Origin: Gigaspora rosea
Taxonomy: Eukaryota; Glomeromycota; Glomeromycetes; Diversisporales; Gigasporaceae
Length of the DNA stretch: 64,000 nt
Direction of reading: 5' to 3'
Assembly: GCA_003550325.1 (NCBI GenBank)
Contig: QKWP01001236.1
Coordinates: 63,822-127,821, forward strand
In this document: positions 22,310 to 33,795 of the stretch, piece after piece
Layout of the letters: every line of letters starts with the position of its first letter
How positions within the stretch are numbered: the first letter of the stretch is position 1
Made by a program: the position numbers and the translations under genes
The notes under the pieces: generated by a model
The model's input: the letters and a program-made list of their open reading frames with translations, nothing else
Database searches by the model: none
What the model was told of the DNA's origin: nothing

Positions 22310-22640
22310 AAAGAAAGACGTATTAAAGAAATTCTGAACAATGCAGGATGGGAAAAAAGAATAAGAGGCCTGGATGAGTTAAAAATTTGGTACATAGATC
22401 ATTTAATGACAGGGGAAAATCAGGAACTTCTAACGTGGCAACAAATCCAAAGAATAAGAGATATAGCAGCATCCGGCCAAATCCCTGACTGGTTTAAGGA
22501 ATTGGAAAAAATTGTACTAGAAAATGGGCACTCTAGGAAAATAAAGGAAGTGTTTCAGTACAATGCAAACGGTATTAAACCTCAAGTTAGAATAAATCAA
22601 AGAGCGATCTTCGATAAAAATCCAAAAAAGAATGGGTAGT
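22310..22640 (+). pseudogene. LINE linker region between RT and RNase H
   Basis: A continuous frame reads 'LDELKIWYIDHLM', 'LLTWQQIQRIRDIAASG', 'WFKELEKIVLENG' and 'KEVFQYNANG', ending at a stop near 22638. It lies between the RT thumb and RNase H pieces in the same LINE. It has no catalytic motif that I recognise. The overlapping 207-codon minus-strand frame upstream is a shadow. Confidence 0.6.
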
Positions 22641-23082
22641 AAGAACAAACCAGGAAAGTAATCAGAATTTTTCGAGAAGGGTACTTCAGAAAAGGAAAAG
22701 ACTCTCAAAGTAGTTGAGTGGAATGCTCTAAAAGAAAACAAAGAAAACTCAAGTCCAGAGAAGCATAATAAGGTTCCAATTCAAGAAAAGAAACTTCCGA
22801 ATATAATTCAGATTAAGAAAACAGATGTGGTGGATATTTCCTCCTGGGTGAGAAGACAAGAACAGGGTTGGAAATCACTTTTAAAGTCCAGAAGCTTAAT
22901 CGAAATCTCCAATATCAAAAACAAAGAAAAAAAGAAAGAAATCAACTGAAAGAGAAATAGAAAATAAGATAGAAGCACCAAACTGGGACTATTAGTATAT
23001 AAAAAAAACTATTCGTAATACAAATCGTAAGAAAGAACTCTAAAAGGCCCTTAAGGAAAACCAGAGCATTAAGGAGATCATG

Positions 23083-24096
23083 TTCTATAAAGACGGCTCA
23101 CTTGAAGGAAGAGGTACAAAAATCTTAGGATGGGATATAGTTTAGTACAAATAGGTAATAACAGAAAAGTAATTAGGGAATAATAGGTAGAAATAAAAAT
23201 TGGTTCTCGTCTACCAGAGCTGAAATTATCGCAATCTTGAAAGCTATTCTTATATCCTCCTCAGGCAATAAAATAAAGATACACACAGACAGTCAGGCAG
23301 CAATTGACAAGATCAAGAGTCTAAACAGAAAGTATACTCCAAAAAGTTGGTTCAAAACCAAAGACGCTAAAATCTTAGGCCTAATAAAAGAGAACATAGA
23401 AGTTAAAAATATACAAGTCCATATGAAAAAGGTTAAGGCTTACACAGGTGTCAAATATAATGAAAGGGCAGATGTACTTGCAAAACAAGAATCTGCCCTA
23501 AATGAATATATAAGGTACCTGCCTATTGAAACACAAGAAATGTTAATAAAACCAACTTGGAACAGTGCTGGGATAGAACTACTAATAAGAAAATTTATCA
23601 ACATAGTGCTGGAAACATATTATAAAGCAGAATGGTCCTTTTGCAAGAACCAGAATGACAACTTGCACCTTAGTAGAAAGGGCAAAAAAGACTGGAAGAC
23701 CTTTCGCGATCTTTGGAAAATCACACGCAACACTAAGGCAAGCACCTTTAAAGAACACTGAAAGTAGACGTTCAGACTCAAGACAATAAACGGGCTCTTA
23801 CCAACTTTGAAGAAAAGATAGCGAGACAATTCAGAAATATACTTCTCGACCCTTTGTCTTAAATATAAGAAAGAGACCGAAACAATGGAGCATTTAGTAA
23901 CCTGTGAGTCAGACAACAACATATGGAAAGAGGAAGAAGTGAGAATAGCAAAGGATATCTGGCTTACAATACCAACAGATGAAAGAGGCTTAGTAGGGAA
24001 AGAATATTTATGTAGAACTCTAACTAATATGGAATTGAATACCAAGGAAAGAAGGGAAAAGTTAGCAAGAGCAATCGTGAGTGCAGAGATTAGAAC
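23083..24096 (+). pseudogene. LINE RNase H domain and C-terminal region
   Basis: All four acidic residues of type I RNase H can be seen in order: Asp in 'FYKDGS' (23092), Glu in 'RAEIIAILKA' (23222), Asp in 'IHTDSQAAID' (23288) and Asp in 'NERADVLAKQ' (23471). The first lies in a different frame from the rest and stops intervene, so the domain is broken. Downstream is 'ETMEHLVTCESDNNIW', part of the usual C-terminal cysteine/histidine region. A MITE is inserted at 24097, and the LINE frame resumes after it with 'KQKTINDILCSWL'. In an active element this domain degrades the RNA of the RNA-DNA hybrid during target-primed synthesis. Confidence 0.8.
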
Positions 24097-24275
24097 AGGA
24101 CCTCGAAATATATATAAATAGGTCAGGTATAAGTTTGCATATTTTTGAGGGTTTTCATGCAGATCTTTTCTATTTATAGTAATTTTTTGCTTATTTTTAA
24201 AGTTTTTTTGCTGATCTTTTCTTTTTTAGTAACTCTATAATTAATCTGACCTATCTATGTATATTTCAGGGTCCT
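24097..24275 (+). mobile_element. hAT-type MITE, AGGACC family (copy A)
   Basis: A 179-bp element with ends 'AGGACCTCGAAATATA' and the complement of 'AGGACCCTGAAATATAC', flanked by a perfect 8-bp duplication ATTAGAAC (24089-24096, 24276-24283). It interrupts the LINE coding region. Other copies are at 30684-30859 (inverted) and 34607-34785. Confidence 0.9.
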
Positions 24276-24889
24276 ATTAGAACAAGTCTAAAAAGAGTGG
24301 GACTCAAGCAAAAGACCATTAACGATATCCTGTGCTCTTGGCTAACAAAATAATTAGATATTTTTCAAGAAAAGGTGTGGAAGCATAGATGTGACAAAAC
24401 TATAAAATATGAAAAAAAGGAGGGTATTACTAGACAAGCGAAAGTTGGAAAAAGAGTCAAAAATAGAAGAAAGACGACAGATAAAAATGATACTACCCTA
24501 TAGAAAAAAAGAATAAAAAGGATGATATAGTCTATTGTATACAAATAGTAATAGATAAAGTGAATAAATGGGTAGAAACAGGGGTATGTTCAGTATGGAA
24601 TAAAATTAGGTGGTCACAACAGGCTATAAGTCCATGCTAATGACCCAGTCCTAGATTCATTATTTGACAAAAAGGGACAGAGAAGCAACACCTACTTTGG
24701 CAAGTTGCATTTAGGTACCAATAGTAACTGGGTAAGCCATACTTTAGGTTTTAGATATTAAATATCAAAAGTAATAATAGCATTTAAATATGTAACTATT
24801 TTTTTACAAAATAAAGTATAGCGTGATTGCCAAAAAAAATAAACCAATAAAAAATAAAAAACAAATATTTATTTGCTTACAAATTAAAT

Positions 24890-25560
24890 ATAATTTGTGC
24901 ATATCAGTGACAGAAATTATTATTGTCAAGTACAAAAAAAAACAAAAAATCAACAAAATGATATTTTTTTGTATGTCAATGCATAGAATTTATAATCATT
25001 AAGAATCATAATGATCATCACGTTAATGCACAGAATTATGATTATTAAGAATCTTAATAATTATTACATTAGTATATAAATTATGATCGTTAAAGATATT
25101 AACAATTGTGACAATTGTGATATCATGCATAAAAATTATGATTGTTAAGAATCTTAATGATTGTGACAATCATAATATTAATGTACTGAAATTATAATCA
25201 TTAAAGATCTTAACAATTGTGATCATGTACAGAATAATTGTTGAAATTAATCGTTAATGAATCTTAACAATTAAGATGATCGTAATGTCAGTGCACTGAA
25301 ATTTTGATTGTTAAGAATCTTAACAATTCTGCATGTCAAAGCACAAAATTATAATTAAGATTATTAAAAAACTTAGCAATTGTGCATGTCAGTGCACGAA
25401 AATTATGATCATTAAGATTTTGCATATCTGTGCACAAAATTATGAACATTAAGAATCTTAATGATTGTGTACATTAGTGCACAAAAATTATATGATCATT
25501 AAAATTATACATATCAATATAGATATAATACTATACACGATAATGCACAGATTTCAATTT
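24890..25560. repeat. Minisatellite built on GATTGTTAAGAATCTTAA
   Basis: About ten imperfect units of 55-70 bp. Each combines a small palindrome ('GTTAAGAATCTTAACAAT') with a 'TGTCAGTGCACAGAATTATG' block. It starts right behind the LINE 3' end. Confidence 0.75.
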
Positions 25561-25751
25561 TTCGTATGATAATGTGTATTAAATTTTTTGAATAATCAGC
25601 TTCTGTGTAGTAATTATAAAACCTATGCTTACCTGCATACAATTTGTATTTATACATACATCTTCGTGTATTGAGTTTTCATAAGGATATCATATATGAT
25701 ACGTGTTTTGAAATTCTCTAAAACTTTGATCAAAAATATCTCTGCAATCAC

Positions 25752-25911
25752 TAGGGATTGGAACTGCCTAAAATTTTTCTTAATTGTTTAATCGTTTAAC
25801 CATTTAACTATTTAATTTGGCTGGTATTAAAATAATTCGGGCCTACGATCAACATAGTTCTGTTCAGAACTATAGAGCCATTTTTAAATGGTTAAATAGT
25901 TCCAATCCCTA
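25752..25911. mobile_element. hAT-type MITE, TAGGGATTGGAACT ends
   Basis: A 160-bp element with inverted ends 'TAGGGATTGGAACT', containing 'GTTTAATCGTTTAACCATTT' repeats. The flanking 8-mers GCAATCAC and GCAACTAT differ only by C/T transitions, consistent with an old 8-bp duplication. Copy 1 of the host foldback element supplies the empty site ('GCAACCACCTGATC'). Confidence 0.75.
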
Positions 25912-27110
25912 GCAACTATCTGATCAAATTCGATGAAAATTTTTTGTTTGAATTCTATGGATTTATAGAATTCAAATAAAAAAATTTCATCAAATTTGAT
26001 CAAGTGGTTGCAGAAATATCTTTGATCAAAGTTTTAGAGAATTTCAAATGTGTATCACATGACAGATACATTTAAATTTTTGACAAAATTTGATCAAGAG
26101 TATCTTTGCAACCACTTGATCAAATTTGATAAAAATTTTTTTATTTAATTTTATGGATTGTAGAATAAGTAAAAAAATTTTCATCAAATTTGATTATGTG
26201 GTTGAAGAGATATCCTTATCAAAGTATTGTTAACAAATTTAAACGTATCTGTTATATGTTACGCATTTTGAAATTCTTTAAAACTTTGATCAAAGATATC
26301 TTTGCAACTACTTGATCAAATTTGATTAAATATTTTTAATTTGAATTCTATGAATCCATAAAATTCAAATAAAAAAATTTTCATCAAATTTGGTCAAGAA
26401 CTTGTAGAGATATTTTTGATGAAGGATTCTTTTATTTCCAAAAAGCATATTATAAAAAAGTTGCGCCAAATGAAAAAACTATCATAGAATAAATATTTAA
26501 CCAAATAACTTAAAATTTTAGAAAGTAAAATTTTAGCATATTCTCTATTAATTATATTAGTGCGCAGTAACTTGTTTCATTTGAACTTGTAAAAATCTAG
26601 CCTGTAATGGTGATTTTTCTGTTTTTATCAAAATTAAAAATTTTATAAAATTCTGAATCTGAAAGCAAATTGAAAAATCATTATAACTTTGTCAATATTA
26701 ATCCATTTTTGATGAAATTTTAACTAAAAACTCTCGAATACCTATTCTATTAATTTGCTAAATCATGTTTTGAAGGTTTTATTTTAAAAAAGTGCATTTG
26801 AAATTTAGGGAAAAACTTGCGAAAATGTATGTATCAAAATTTACAAAAACATTAATATTTTCATGAGTTTTTGATATTTTTTTATGAAAATTGAGATTCT
26901 ATTAGTCCATGATATGCGCTACAAGTTTTGTTATAAAATATTTTTAGTTAGCATAGGAAAATTTCTTGTAAATCATCGCTGAACTGTGGGTTATTTAAAA
27001 AAAACCAAAAAAACATATTACAAAGAATCTGTGTTGAAATTGTTTATAGAAACTTTATCAAAGATATCTCTACGAGTTCTTGACCAAATTTGATGAAACT
27101 TTTTTATTTT

Positions 27111-27435
27111 TTTATTATTTTTTTTAATTAAAGTGCCCGTCTTGGGACTTAGGAATTTTATTCAAGATATTAGGGCCGTCGGTATCCTCTAGGAGAATAT
27201 TAGCATTTGTTACATAGACGAGGTTACATCTAGCCACACGTACACTTTTGGTGTCTAATTTAAGTGGTCTGCGCAAGGGTTCTACACTATCTGACATACC
27301 TGCAACCCAACTACGGGAATTGCTTATTTAATCCCTCTGGTCCTAGACAAGGATACATCTAGCTACACATACACTTTTGGTGTCTAATTTAAGTGGTCCG
27401 CCCAAGGGTTCCACACTAGCTGCCATACCTGCAAC
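27111..27435 (-). mobile_element. Poly(A) retroposon, GGTTGCAGGTATGG family (copy 2)
   Basis: Bounded by an exact 13-bp duplication 'ACTTTTTTATTTT' (27098-27110, 27436-27448). On the minus strand it ends with AATAAA, 'GACGGGCACTTTAATT' and an A-rich tail. An internal tandem duplication of about 130 bp repeats 'CCAAAAGTGTA' and the 'GGAACCCTTGG' type block. The empty site is visible in foldback copy 1. Confidence 0.85.
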
Positions 27436-27639
27436 ACTTTTTTATTTTAATTCTACGAATCCATAGAATTTAAATAAAAAAAATTTATTAAATTTGATCA
27501 AGAACTCATAGAGATAATATTAATAAAAGTTTTAAAAGTTAAAATATTTAAGTAACAAAATCAAAATGATCTACATATACCATGGTGCAAATAGCAAAAA
27601 TCCATGGTGCGAATAGCAATTCCCTTTTATTATTGTACT

Positions 27640-28120
27640 TTAAATGATTTACTTGTAAAAATTAAGACTTGTATTAGAAGTAAAATTTTTTTATAAATGG
27701 AAATATATAAAATTTAAAAAAAATCTAAAGAAAATTTCTATAGTAAAAGTTCTAAAACAAAAACTTAACCTTTTATTATACTGTATCAATATTTTTTAAT
27801 AATTTTAAAAAATATTTATAACATAGTTAATAAAATAGAACAAACATTATATTTTTTACTTAAAAAGTATATAGCTAAAATTAAGATTTCATGTTTTATT
27901 TAAAAAATTTAAAATTTTAAAAATTACACAAGCAAATTTGTCTATATTACAATTTAAGAGATAAGTAATACAGAACCTAAATAATCTATATAAACTTATA
28001 TTTTGGTACATAGTAAATTTTTTGCTAACACTTTATATTAGTATATATTAGCTATATTTCAAATATTAGATAAAAATTTTAGAATTCTTTATCTTTTTTA
28101 AAAGAAATAATTTATATATC
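27640..28120. other. AT-rich stretch without recognisable feature
   Basis: No gene, terminal repeat or RNA is supported. Confidence 0.5.
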
Positions 28121-28194
28121 ATACGTGCGATATTGTCGCACCATCACAGATCATAAAATCAGGTGTCATGTAAAATCAAAACAATTAAAATAAT

Positions 28195-28345
28195 CTGTTT
28201 TTTATTGGTTAGGGTTAGAGTGAGGTATAAATTGTGTGTATAGGCAAGAAAAAGGGGTTTTATAGTAAAATTTTGCAAGGAATTTTTTTTGTTAGAATCC
28301 TAAGAGTAGTTTCATATACTCAATTTTAAGTTTTAGATGATTTTT
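28195..28345 (-). repeat. Telomere-like-repeat module (copy 1)
   Basis: On the minus strand it reads 'GAAACTACTCTTAGG', a spacer, 'AAATTTTACTATAAAA' and then an imperfect CCCTAA doublet. The same order occurs at 52895-53000, 53790-53900, 61630-61770 and 63500-63590. Confidence 0.6.
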
Positions 28346-28469
28346 GACAAAAGAACATTTGTTTTGAATTTTTTGATTGTATAATATTATATCTTATCTT
28401 GAAATTTTATTGGGAGAGCAACAAATAAGGTGCATCGCATAAGGTGATGAATAAATTTACTCATTTTAA

Positions 28470-28665
28470 AATATAACATTCTCTAAAAAAATAAAAAAAT
28501 ACACAAAACTATATTTTCTAAAAAAAAAAACAAAAATACATTTTCTAAAAAAATAGCAGAACTATATTCTCCAAAAAAAGCACTACTTTCTTTAAAAAAA
28601 TAAATAACCTATATTTTCTAAAAAGACTACTTTATATTTTTTTAAAAAAAACTATATTCTTTAAA
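28470..28665. repeat. ACTATATTTTCTAAAAAA short tandem motif
   Basis: About eight irregular copies of 'CTATATTTTCTAAAAAA' separated by A-runs. It is non-coding. Confidence 0.6.
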
Positions 28666-28668
28666 GGT

Positions 28669-28937
28669 AGGGTGTACAAATTTCCAATTTCGCGTAAAAT
28701 CGATTGTAGATCAACTTTGTATAACCAATTTATATGTAAAGTTGATTTTTTTTAAAGCAATGGATATTGTGCAACTTTATTATTATAAACAAACTATTTA
28801 AAACAGCTATTATATAAATATTGCACAAATTGGTCAAGATCTTAAAAAAATTTATCAGAAGCATATTTTTATTTACTATATAAAATTTTAATATCCTATG
28901 TAGATCATATGAAAAATAATCTATGTTCACTCTACCC
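28669..28937. mobile_element. Possible small TIR element
   Basis: The left end 'GGTAGGGTGTACAAA' and the complement of the right end 'GGGTAGAGTGAACATAG' are similar inverted ends around a 270-bp AT-rich body. No clear target duplication is visible. Confidence 0.4.
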
Positions 28938-28939
28938 TT

Positions 28940-29700
28940 AATGAGAATCTGTAAGCTGTAATAAATTTAGTACAAAAAGCTTAATTTAGTACAGTTAAAA
29001 AATTGAAATTTAGAAAATTTTATTATTAAGCTTAAATTAAATTTTTATAATAGAATAATATATATCTATTTAATCTACTTATAATTTTAGAAGTATATCT
29101 TTTTGATAAAATTTATATTTATTATTATTTATTAACTCAAAAATAAATCTAAAAATAAAAAATTATTAAATTCTAATACAAATTTTTACTTATACTAAAA
29201 TTTAATAACTTCAATATCAAATTTTAATAAACCTATTTTAAATATTAAATATTTAATATATTAATTTTTTTTATAAAATATTTTTAGTATTTTATAATAA
29301 TTTATAATAAAATTAAATCTTTAAACTAAAAATTTTTATTAAAAATTTAATTATTTTTAAAGTTTTAAACTAATTTATAATTATCAAAATATTTTATTAA
29401 GATAATAGCTATAAATTTTTAATTAAAGTTTATAGAGCTAGTTTTCAGATTCTAATAATAATAAAATTATTAAATTTGACCAAAACTTACTAAAATATAG
29501 ATATTTTTTTATTTGGTTTTTTTTTTGTTTTTTTCAATAATTTTTTAAAGTGAGGTTTTGTCTATTTTTATTAATAATTAGTATAAGATTACTCAAAGAG
29601 TTTTTTTAAAAATACAAATATTATTATTGTATACAAATTATATTACAAAACTTGAGACTCAGACTATAAATAGATTTACTATCAAATTTATTTGCAATCT
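28940..29700. other. AT-rich stretch without recognisable feature
   Basis: Extremely A- and T-rich, with no supported gene. The 3' boundary of the neighbouring minus-strand LINE may lie in its last 150 bp. Confidence 0.45.
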
Positions 29701-30683
29701 AAATCTACTAGAGTAGTTAAAACTTATCTAGATTTGGATATAAAGTATAGAATTAGTATTGGTACTGTATTTGATAGGATCAGGTATCAATTTTTTTAAG
29801 AGATGTTCTAAGGATAAACATGAATTAGTATCTTTATCATGTAATTGATTAGAAAGACCACATATATAGCTATAAATATTATTATCCTAGTACAATTTGA
29901 TAGTAGGAAATAAGAATTTGAGTGAGTAGTAAGTAAAGTTGATGTTGGTAAAGTATTAGATGCTAGAGTAGCATGTTAAAAATTTTTTCATTGTGAGAGT
30001 GTAGTGCAATATGGTTTTCAAAGTTGGTTATAAATATTTTGAAAAATATTGAGTAAAATTTTTATAGTAATATTAGAGGCAGTTTTCTAAGAGGCATAGA
30101 ATAATATGGTATTAATTAATAGAATTGGAATAAATTCTTAAATAGTAGTAGAAAAGGAGAGTGTATTAAAAGAAGGGTACGATATAGGATTTAAGAATTG
30201 TGATTAAAAAAATCTATTCAGAGCTATTAGATTTAAAAAGCTATTAAGTCTGAAAGTTCAAAAAAGAAAAATTTAGTAATAGTATTTTGAATTATATAAG
30301 TAATATAGTTATAATATATACAATAAAGCTAGTAAAACTGGTTTTCTAGTTTATTGCAAAAAATATATCATATATTTAAAGCATTTAGAGTTGATTGAGT
30401 TAATATAGAGTAAAGTAGAAAGTATATAAAGTAAATTTTAATTTAAATGATTTAGAGTGACAAAGTTAGAAGTGGTACAATTATATGAGCATTTATAATT
30501 ATTATTGAGAAAGAGCTATATAGAATTCTAGTCAATTTGGGTTGCTATAGGAATAATATGCTGAAGTCTATTTTGTGAAAACCATATTGCAATAATATGC
30601 ATTGCAAATGTTTTTAATACAGCAACGAGTTGGTTGTTCAACATTAAACTGTTTATATTAGAGAAAGAAAGATGAATTGTAAA

Positions 30684-30859
30684 AGGTTTTCAAAATATAT
30701 ATAAATAGGTCAGGTTAATTATAAAGTTACCAAAAATAGAAACAACAGCAAAAAAATCTTAAAATAAGCAAAAAATTACTATAAATAGAAAAATTTGCAT
30801 AAAAGCACCAAAAATAAGCAAACTAATACCTGACCTATCTATGTATATTTTGGGATCCT
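30684..30859 (-). mobile_element. hAT-type MITE, AGGACC family (copy B)
   Basis: A 176-bp inverted relative of 24097-24275, flanked by a perfect 8-bp duplication ATTGTAAA (30676-30683, 30860-30867). It sits in the C-terminal region of the old LINE, a position similar to that of copy A in its own LINE. Confidence 0.88.
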
Positions 30860-32521
30860 ATTGTAAATATTATTAAAAGAAATTCCAAAAGAGTGTATTT
30901 TGTATATTTTTTTGAAAGTTTGTTAACTTAGTTGTTGAGTTCATTATCACTATATGCAGGAACTTTTGCAATGTAATTGTATATGAGTATAACTAGATAA
31001 AATTAAGAAGAGTGTGCTACTAGTGTACCAAATAGGCCATAGTTGTATGCTTAGATTTTGTTAGAGTTATGTTTGGGGTATAGAAAAGATTTGTATTTTG
31101 AAATAACAGATTGAGAGTTAGTATAAATATGAATAGTGCTATTGTAGGGCATGTACAGATGGCTAATAGAATTGCAACCAATTCAGCCTTGTATAATAAT
31201 TACAATCTTGATTCTGTACAAAAAATTAATATACAACTTGATTATTAAAAATTGAATCCAGGCAATGTCCATTGAGCATCATGAACTACCAAGATCAATA
31301 ACAGATCCATCAGGATAGAATGCAAATTCTGAAAGATTAGAATTAGCAAATGCTATTATTTGTAGATATTTGCTACATTACTAGAAAAATATATTATTTA
31401 TAGCAGAAGGTATTAATATATAAGGTAAAAAAGAAATAAATAAAAAATTGGAAAGATATTGAGTTTGAGCTTTGATATTTGTGTATAGACTTTTTTGCCA
31501 AGAAACTTGGTAGATAATATTGCAAAAATATTTATTGTACATAGATTTTGGATTCTGTTTGAGTTGAATAAACAACCTGTGCAAGGATAACAAAAAATAT
31601 CAGGTAATAAATATAATAAAGTATTAGTTTATTACTTTTAGAAGTTCAGTATATTATAAATATAGTATTGTTTGTTGATCAAAGCATTATGCTTTTTCAA
31701 CAATAATACTATTATCTTTATATATTATTAGCCAAAGTTTGGCTTTGGAATTAAAGTGTCCAGTAATAAAAAAAAGAATTAGCAAAAAGAAAATAAAATA
31801 TAGAAAAGAGTTGTTCAATATTATAATTAGCAATAATAAAATTTTCTAGTGCAGTGAACCATTCTGGTGTTCTGCCAAGTATAAGAGAACCAATTTTTGA
31901 AAAAATATAGTTCCATACTAACAGTGTAGTATATCAAATAATATAAATTGTTCAAAAAACATAATATGCTTAGAGTGTAATTGATATTTAAATATCAGTA
32001 GAGAAAATGAGCTAGAATTTTTTCTAGTAAAATATATGGGAGATTAATAATATAGGATTGTACCGGTAATATATTTGTATATAATAAATTGTAGAATCTA
32101 AGTATCTTAATAGTAAGATAATTTTGAAAGTTGTGGTATTTTGTTAATTCTATCAATTACAGGATTAGAATGTGTGAGAATATTAGTTTTAGACTACAAA
32201 TTATTTTGTAGTTGTTGTAACCTAATATGGATACTAATTCCAGCAGATTTTTATTGTTCAAATGAAGAATAAAGTTGGGATTTGGATATTCCAAATATTT
32301 TTAATACTATAGATATTATGGTTAAGTAGTGTACTATTGGAAGTAGTTTTGGCTAATTTAGCTTTATATTTGGCTATAGTGTGATATTTTGCAAATATTT
32401 TGTTATAGTTGATTGTAGTAAAACAAATACTGTACTGTAAATTTGTATTCAAGTATTGGTATAATTACTGCATTAATAATATAGCAAGAATGCTTGTAGT
32501 AATCATTTTGGTATTAGAGTA

Positions 32522-33795
32522 TAGTCAGACCTCCCTATAGTCACACCCTATATAGTCACACTTCTATTTAAGCACCTGATTTTGTGCGATGGACTCAAAC
32601 ATAGTAAAAAACCTCATTATAGTCACAAATCGCTTATAATCACTATCACCATGAAAATTTGATTTTTTAACAATTTTATTAATAAAAAACCCTCATTATA
32701 GTCACCAATTTTTAACTAAATATGGATTATATAATCTGATTGGCCAATTTTCATATTCACATATATTTAAAATTATCTATTAATTGATAATCCGCCTGTC
32801 AACTAAAGAGTGATTCTATAAGCGAAATGTGGAGTTCTTCCATCTAAAATTTTTTCCTTACGAAGTTAACGATACATGTCCACTAATTGAAAGTTGTAGA
32901 ACTCGTCGAGACGCATCTAACAGTGGTTAGATCATCCAAATTGGCCCAGTGGGTGGCGAGTTATTGTCAAAAAACGATTGGCTGACTATATAAAAATCTG
33001 TGACGGAGATTACTATAGGCGAAATGTGGAGTGCCTCCATCTAAAACTTTTTTTCTTACTAAGTTAACGATACATGCCCACTAATTGAAAGTTGTAGAGC
33101 TCATCGAGATGCATCTAACGGTGGTCAGATCATCCAAATCGACTCAATGGATGGTGAGGTATCGTCGAAAAACGATTGACCAACTATATATATATATTTT
33201 TTTTTATTTTTATTTTTTTTTTTATTTATTAATGTCAAGTACAGAAATAGGATAGTAAGTTACAATTATATCAGGATGATATATAAAGAAATACTATACT
33301 TAAAATTTCTAACTAATCATCTAATAATCTATGCAATAGGACAAGCCTATCACTTGCAGTCAGGGCTAACCATTAAACTGCTACAGAAAGAAGATATGAC
33401 ATTTCACCTCATACTTTTCTATTTTAAACTAAAAGGTTAAATTTTTAGTTTAAGAAGGCTAGAGAAAACCAAGACCAACTATATAAAATCTCTTATATAA
33501 ACAATATTGTTTACATAGAGATTTTATATAGTCAGCCAATCGTTTTTCGACGATATCTCGCATCTACTAGGCCGATTTGAATGATCTGACTACTGTTAGA
33601 TGCATCTCGACAAGCTCTACAACTTTCAATTAGTGGGCATGTATCATTAACTTAGTAAGAAAAAAGTATTAGATGGAAGCAGGCCATATTTCGCCTATAG
33701 ATAACCATAATGAGGTATTTTATTTATAGTCACACCTCTTTACAATCACCAAAATAGGGTGCGACGGACTTGGTAATTATAGAGAGGGATGAATA
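32522..33795. mobile_element. TA-type element with CAGACCTCC ends and three inner modules
   Basis: The left end reads 'GTCAGACCTCCCTATAGTCA', closely related to the 5805-5977 MITE family. The right end is a diverged inverse. The interior has two direct copies (about 32808-32995 and 33004-33190) and one inverted copy (about 33520-33708) of a module of about 190 bp containing 'AACGATACATGCCCACTAAT' and 'GTCGAAAAACGATTG'. A SINE-like retroposon is inserted between copies two and three. Confidence 0.65.
33191..33472 (-). mobile_element. SINE-like retroposon
   Basis: An exact 13-bp duplication 'GACCAACTATATA' (33178-33190, 33473-33485) bounds a 282-bp insert whose minus strand ends in an A/T-rich tail. 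It carries 'CAGTTTAATGGTTAGCCCTG', which resembles a tRNA D-arm/A-box, so a tRNA-derived SINE is possible. No good B box is seen. This family is distinct from the one at 9738 and 27111. Confidence 0.7.

Larger units (their letters stand above)
21596..24852 (+). mobile_element. 5'-truncated LINE, RT thumb to 3' end
   Basis: Coding traces on the plus strand begin in the region downstream of the reverse transcriptase core ('ILKRKNISIAQAKYINN', 'WLPRIKYKLNN') and continue to an RNase H domain and a C-terminal Cys/His-type region. The polymerase core and endonuclease are absent. The 3' end carries AATAAA near 24820 followed by an A-rich tail. A near-exact repeat of 'ATAAAAAACAAAT' lies before the 5' end and after the tail, and is a plausible target duplication. 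Several stops and frame changes interrupt it. RNase H-bearing LINEs of the Tad1/I groups are typical in fungi. Confidence 0.8.
25690..27623 (-). mobile_element. Foldback-like repeat element, copy 2
   Basis: Inverted copy of 11378-14090. Its outer end at 27623 reads, on the minus strand, 'GGGAATTGCTATTCGCACC', followed by the same palindromic chain, including shared single-copy stretches such as 'CAGCGATGATTTACAAGAAA'. The inner end near 25690 is truncated. A hAT-type MITE (25752-25911) and a poly(A) retroposon (27111-27435) are inserted in it and absent from copy 1. Confidence 0.75.

Noticed and set aside
21772-22395. 207-codon minus-strand frame, the longest in the window
   Set aside because: It lies antisense to recognisable LINE coding sequence on the plus strand, and its Phe/Leu/Ser-rich composition is that of a shadow.
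24890-25560. CRISPR-like spacing of repeats
   Set aside because: The repeats are imperfect, spacers are themselves repeats, and the setting is eukaryotic. It is a minisatellite.
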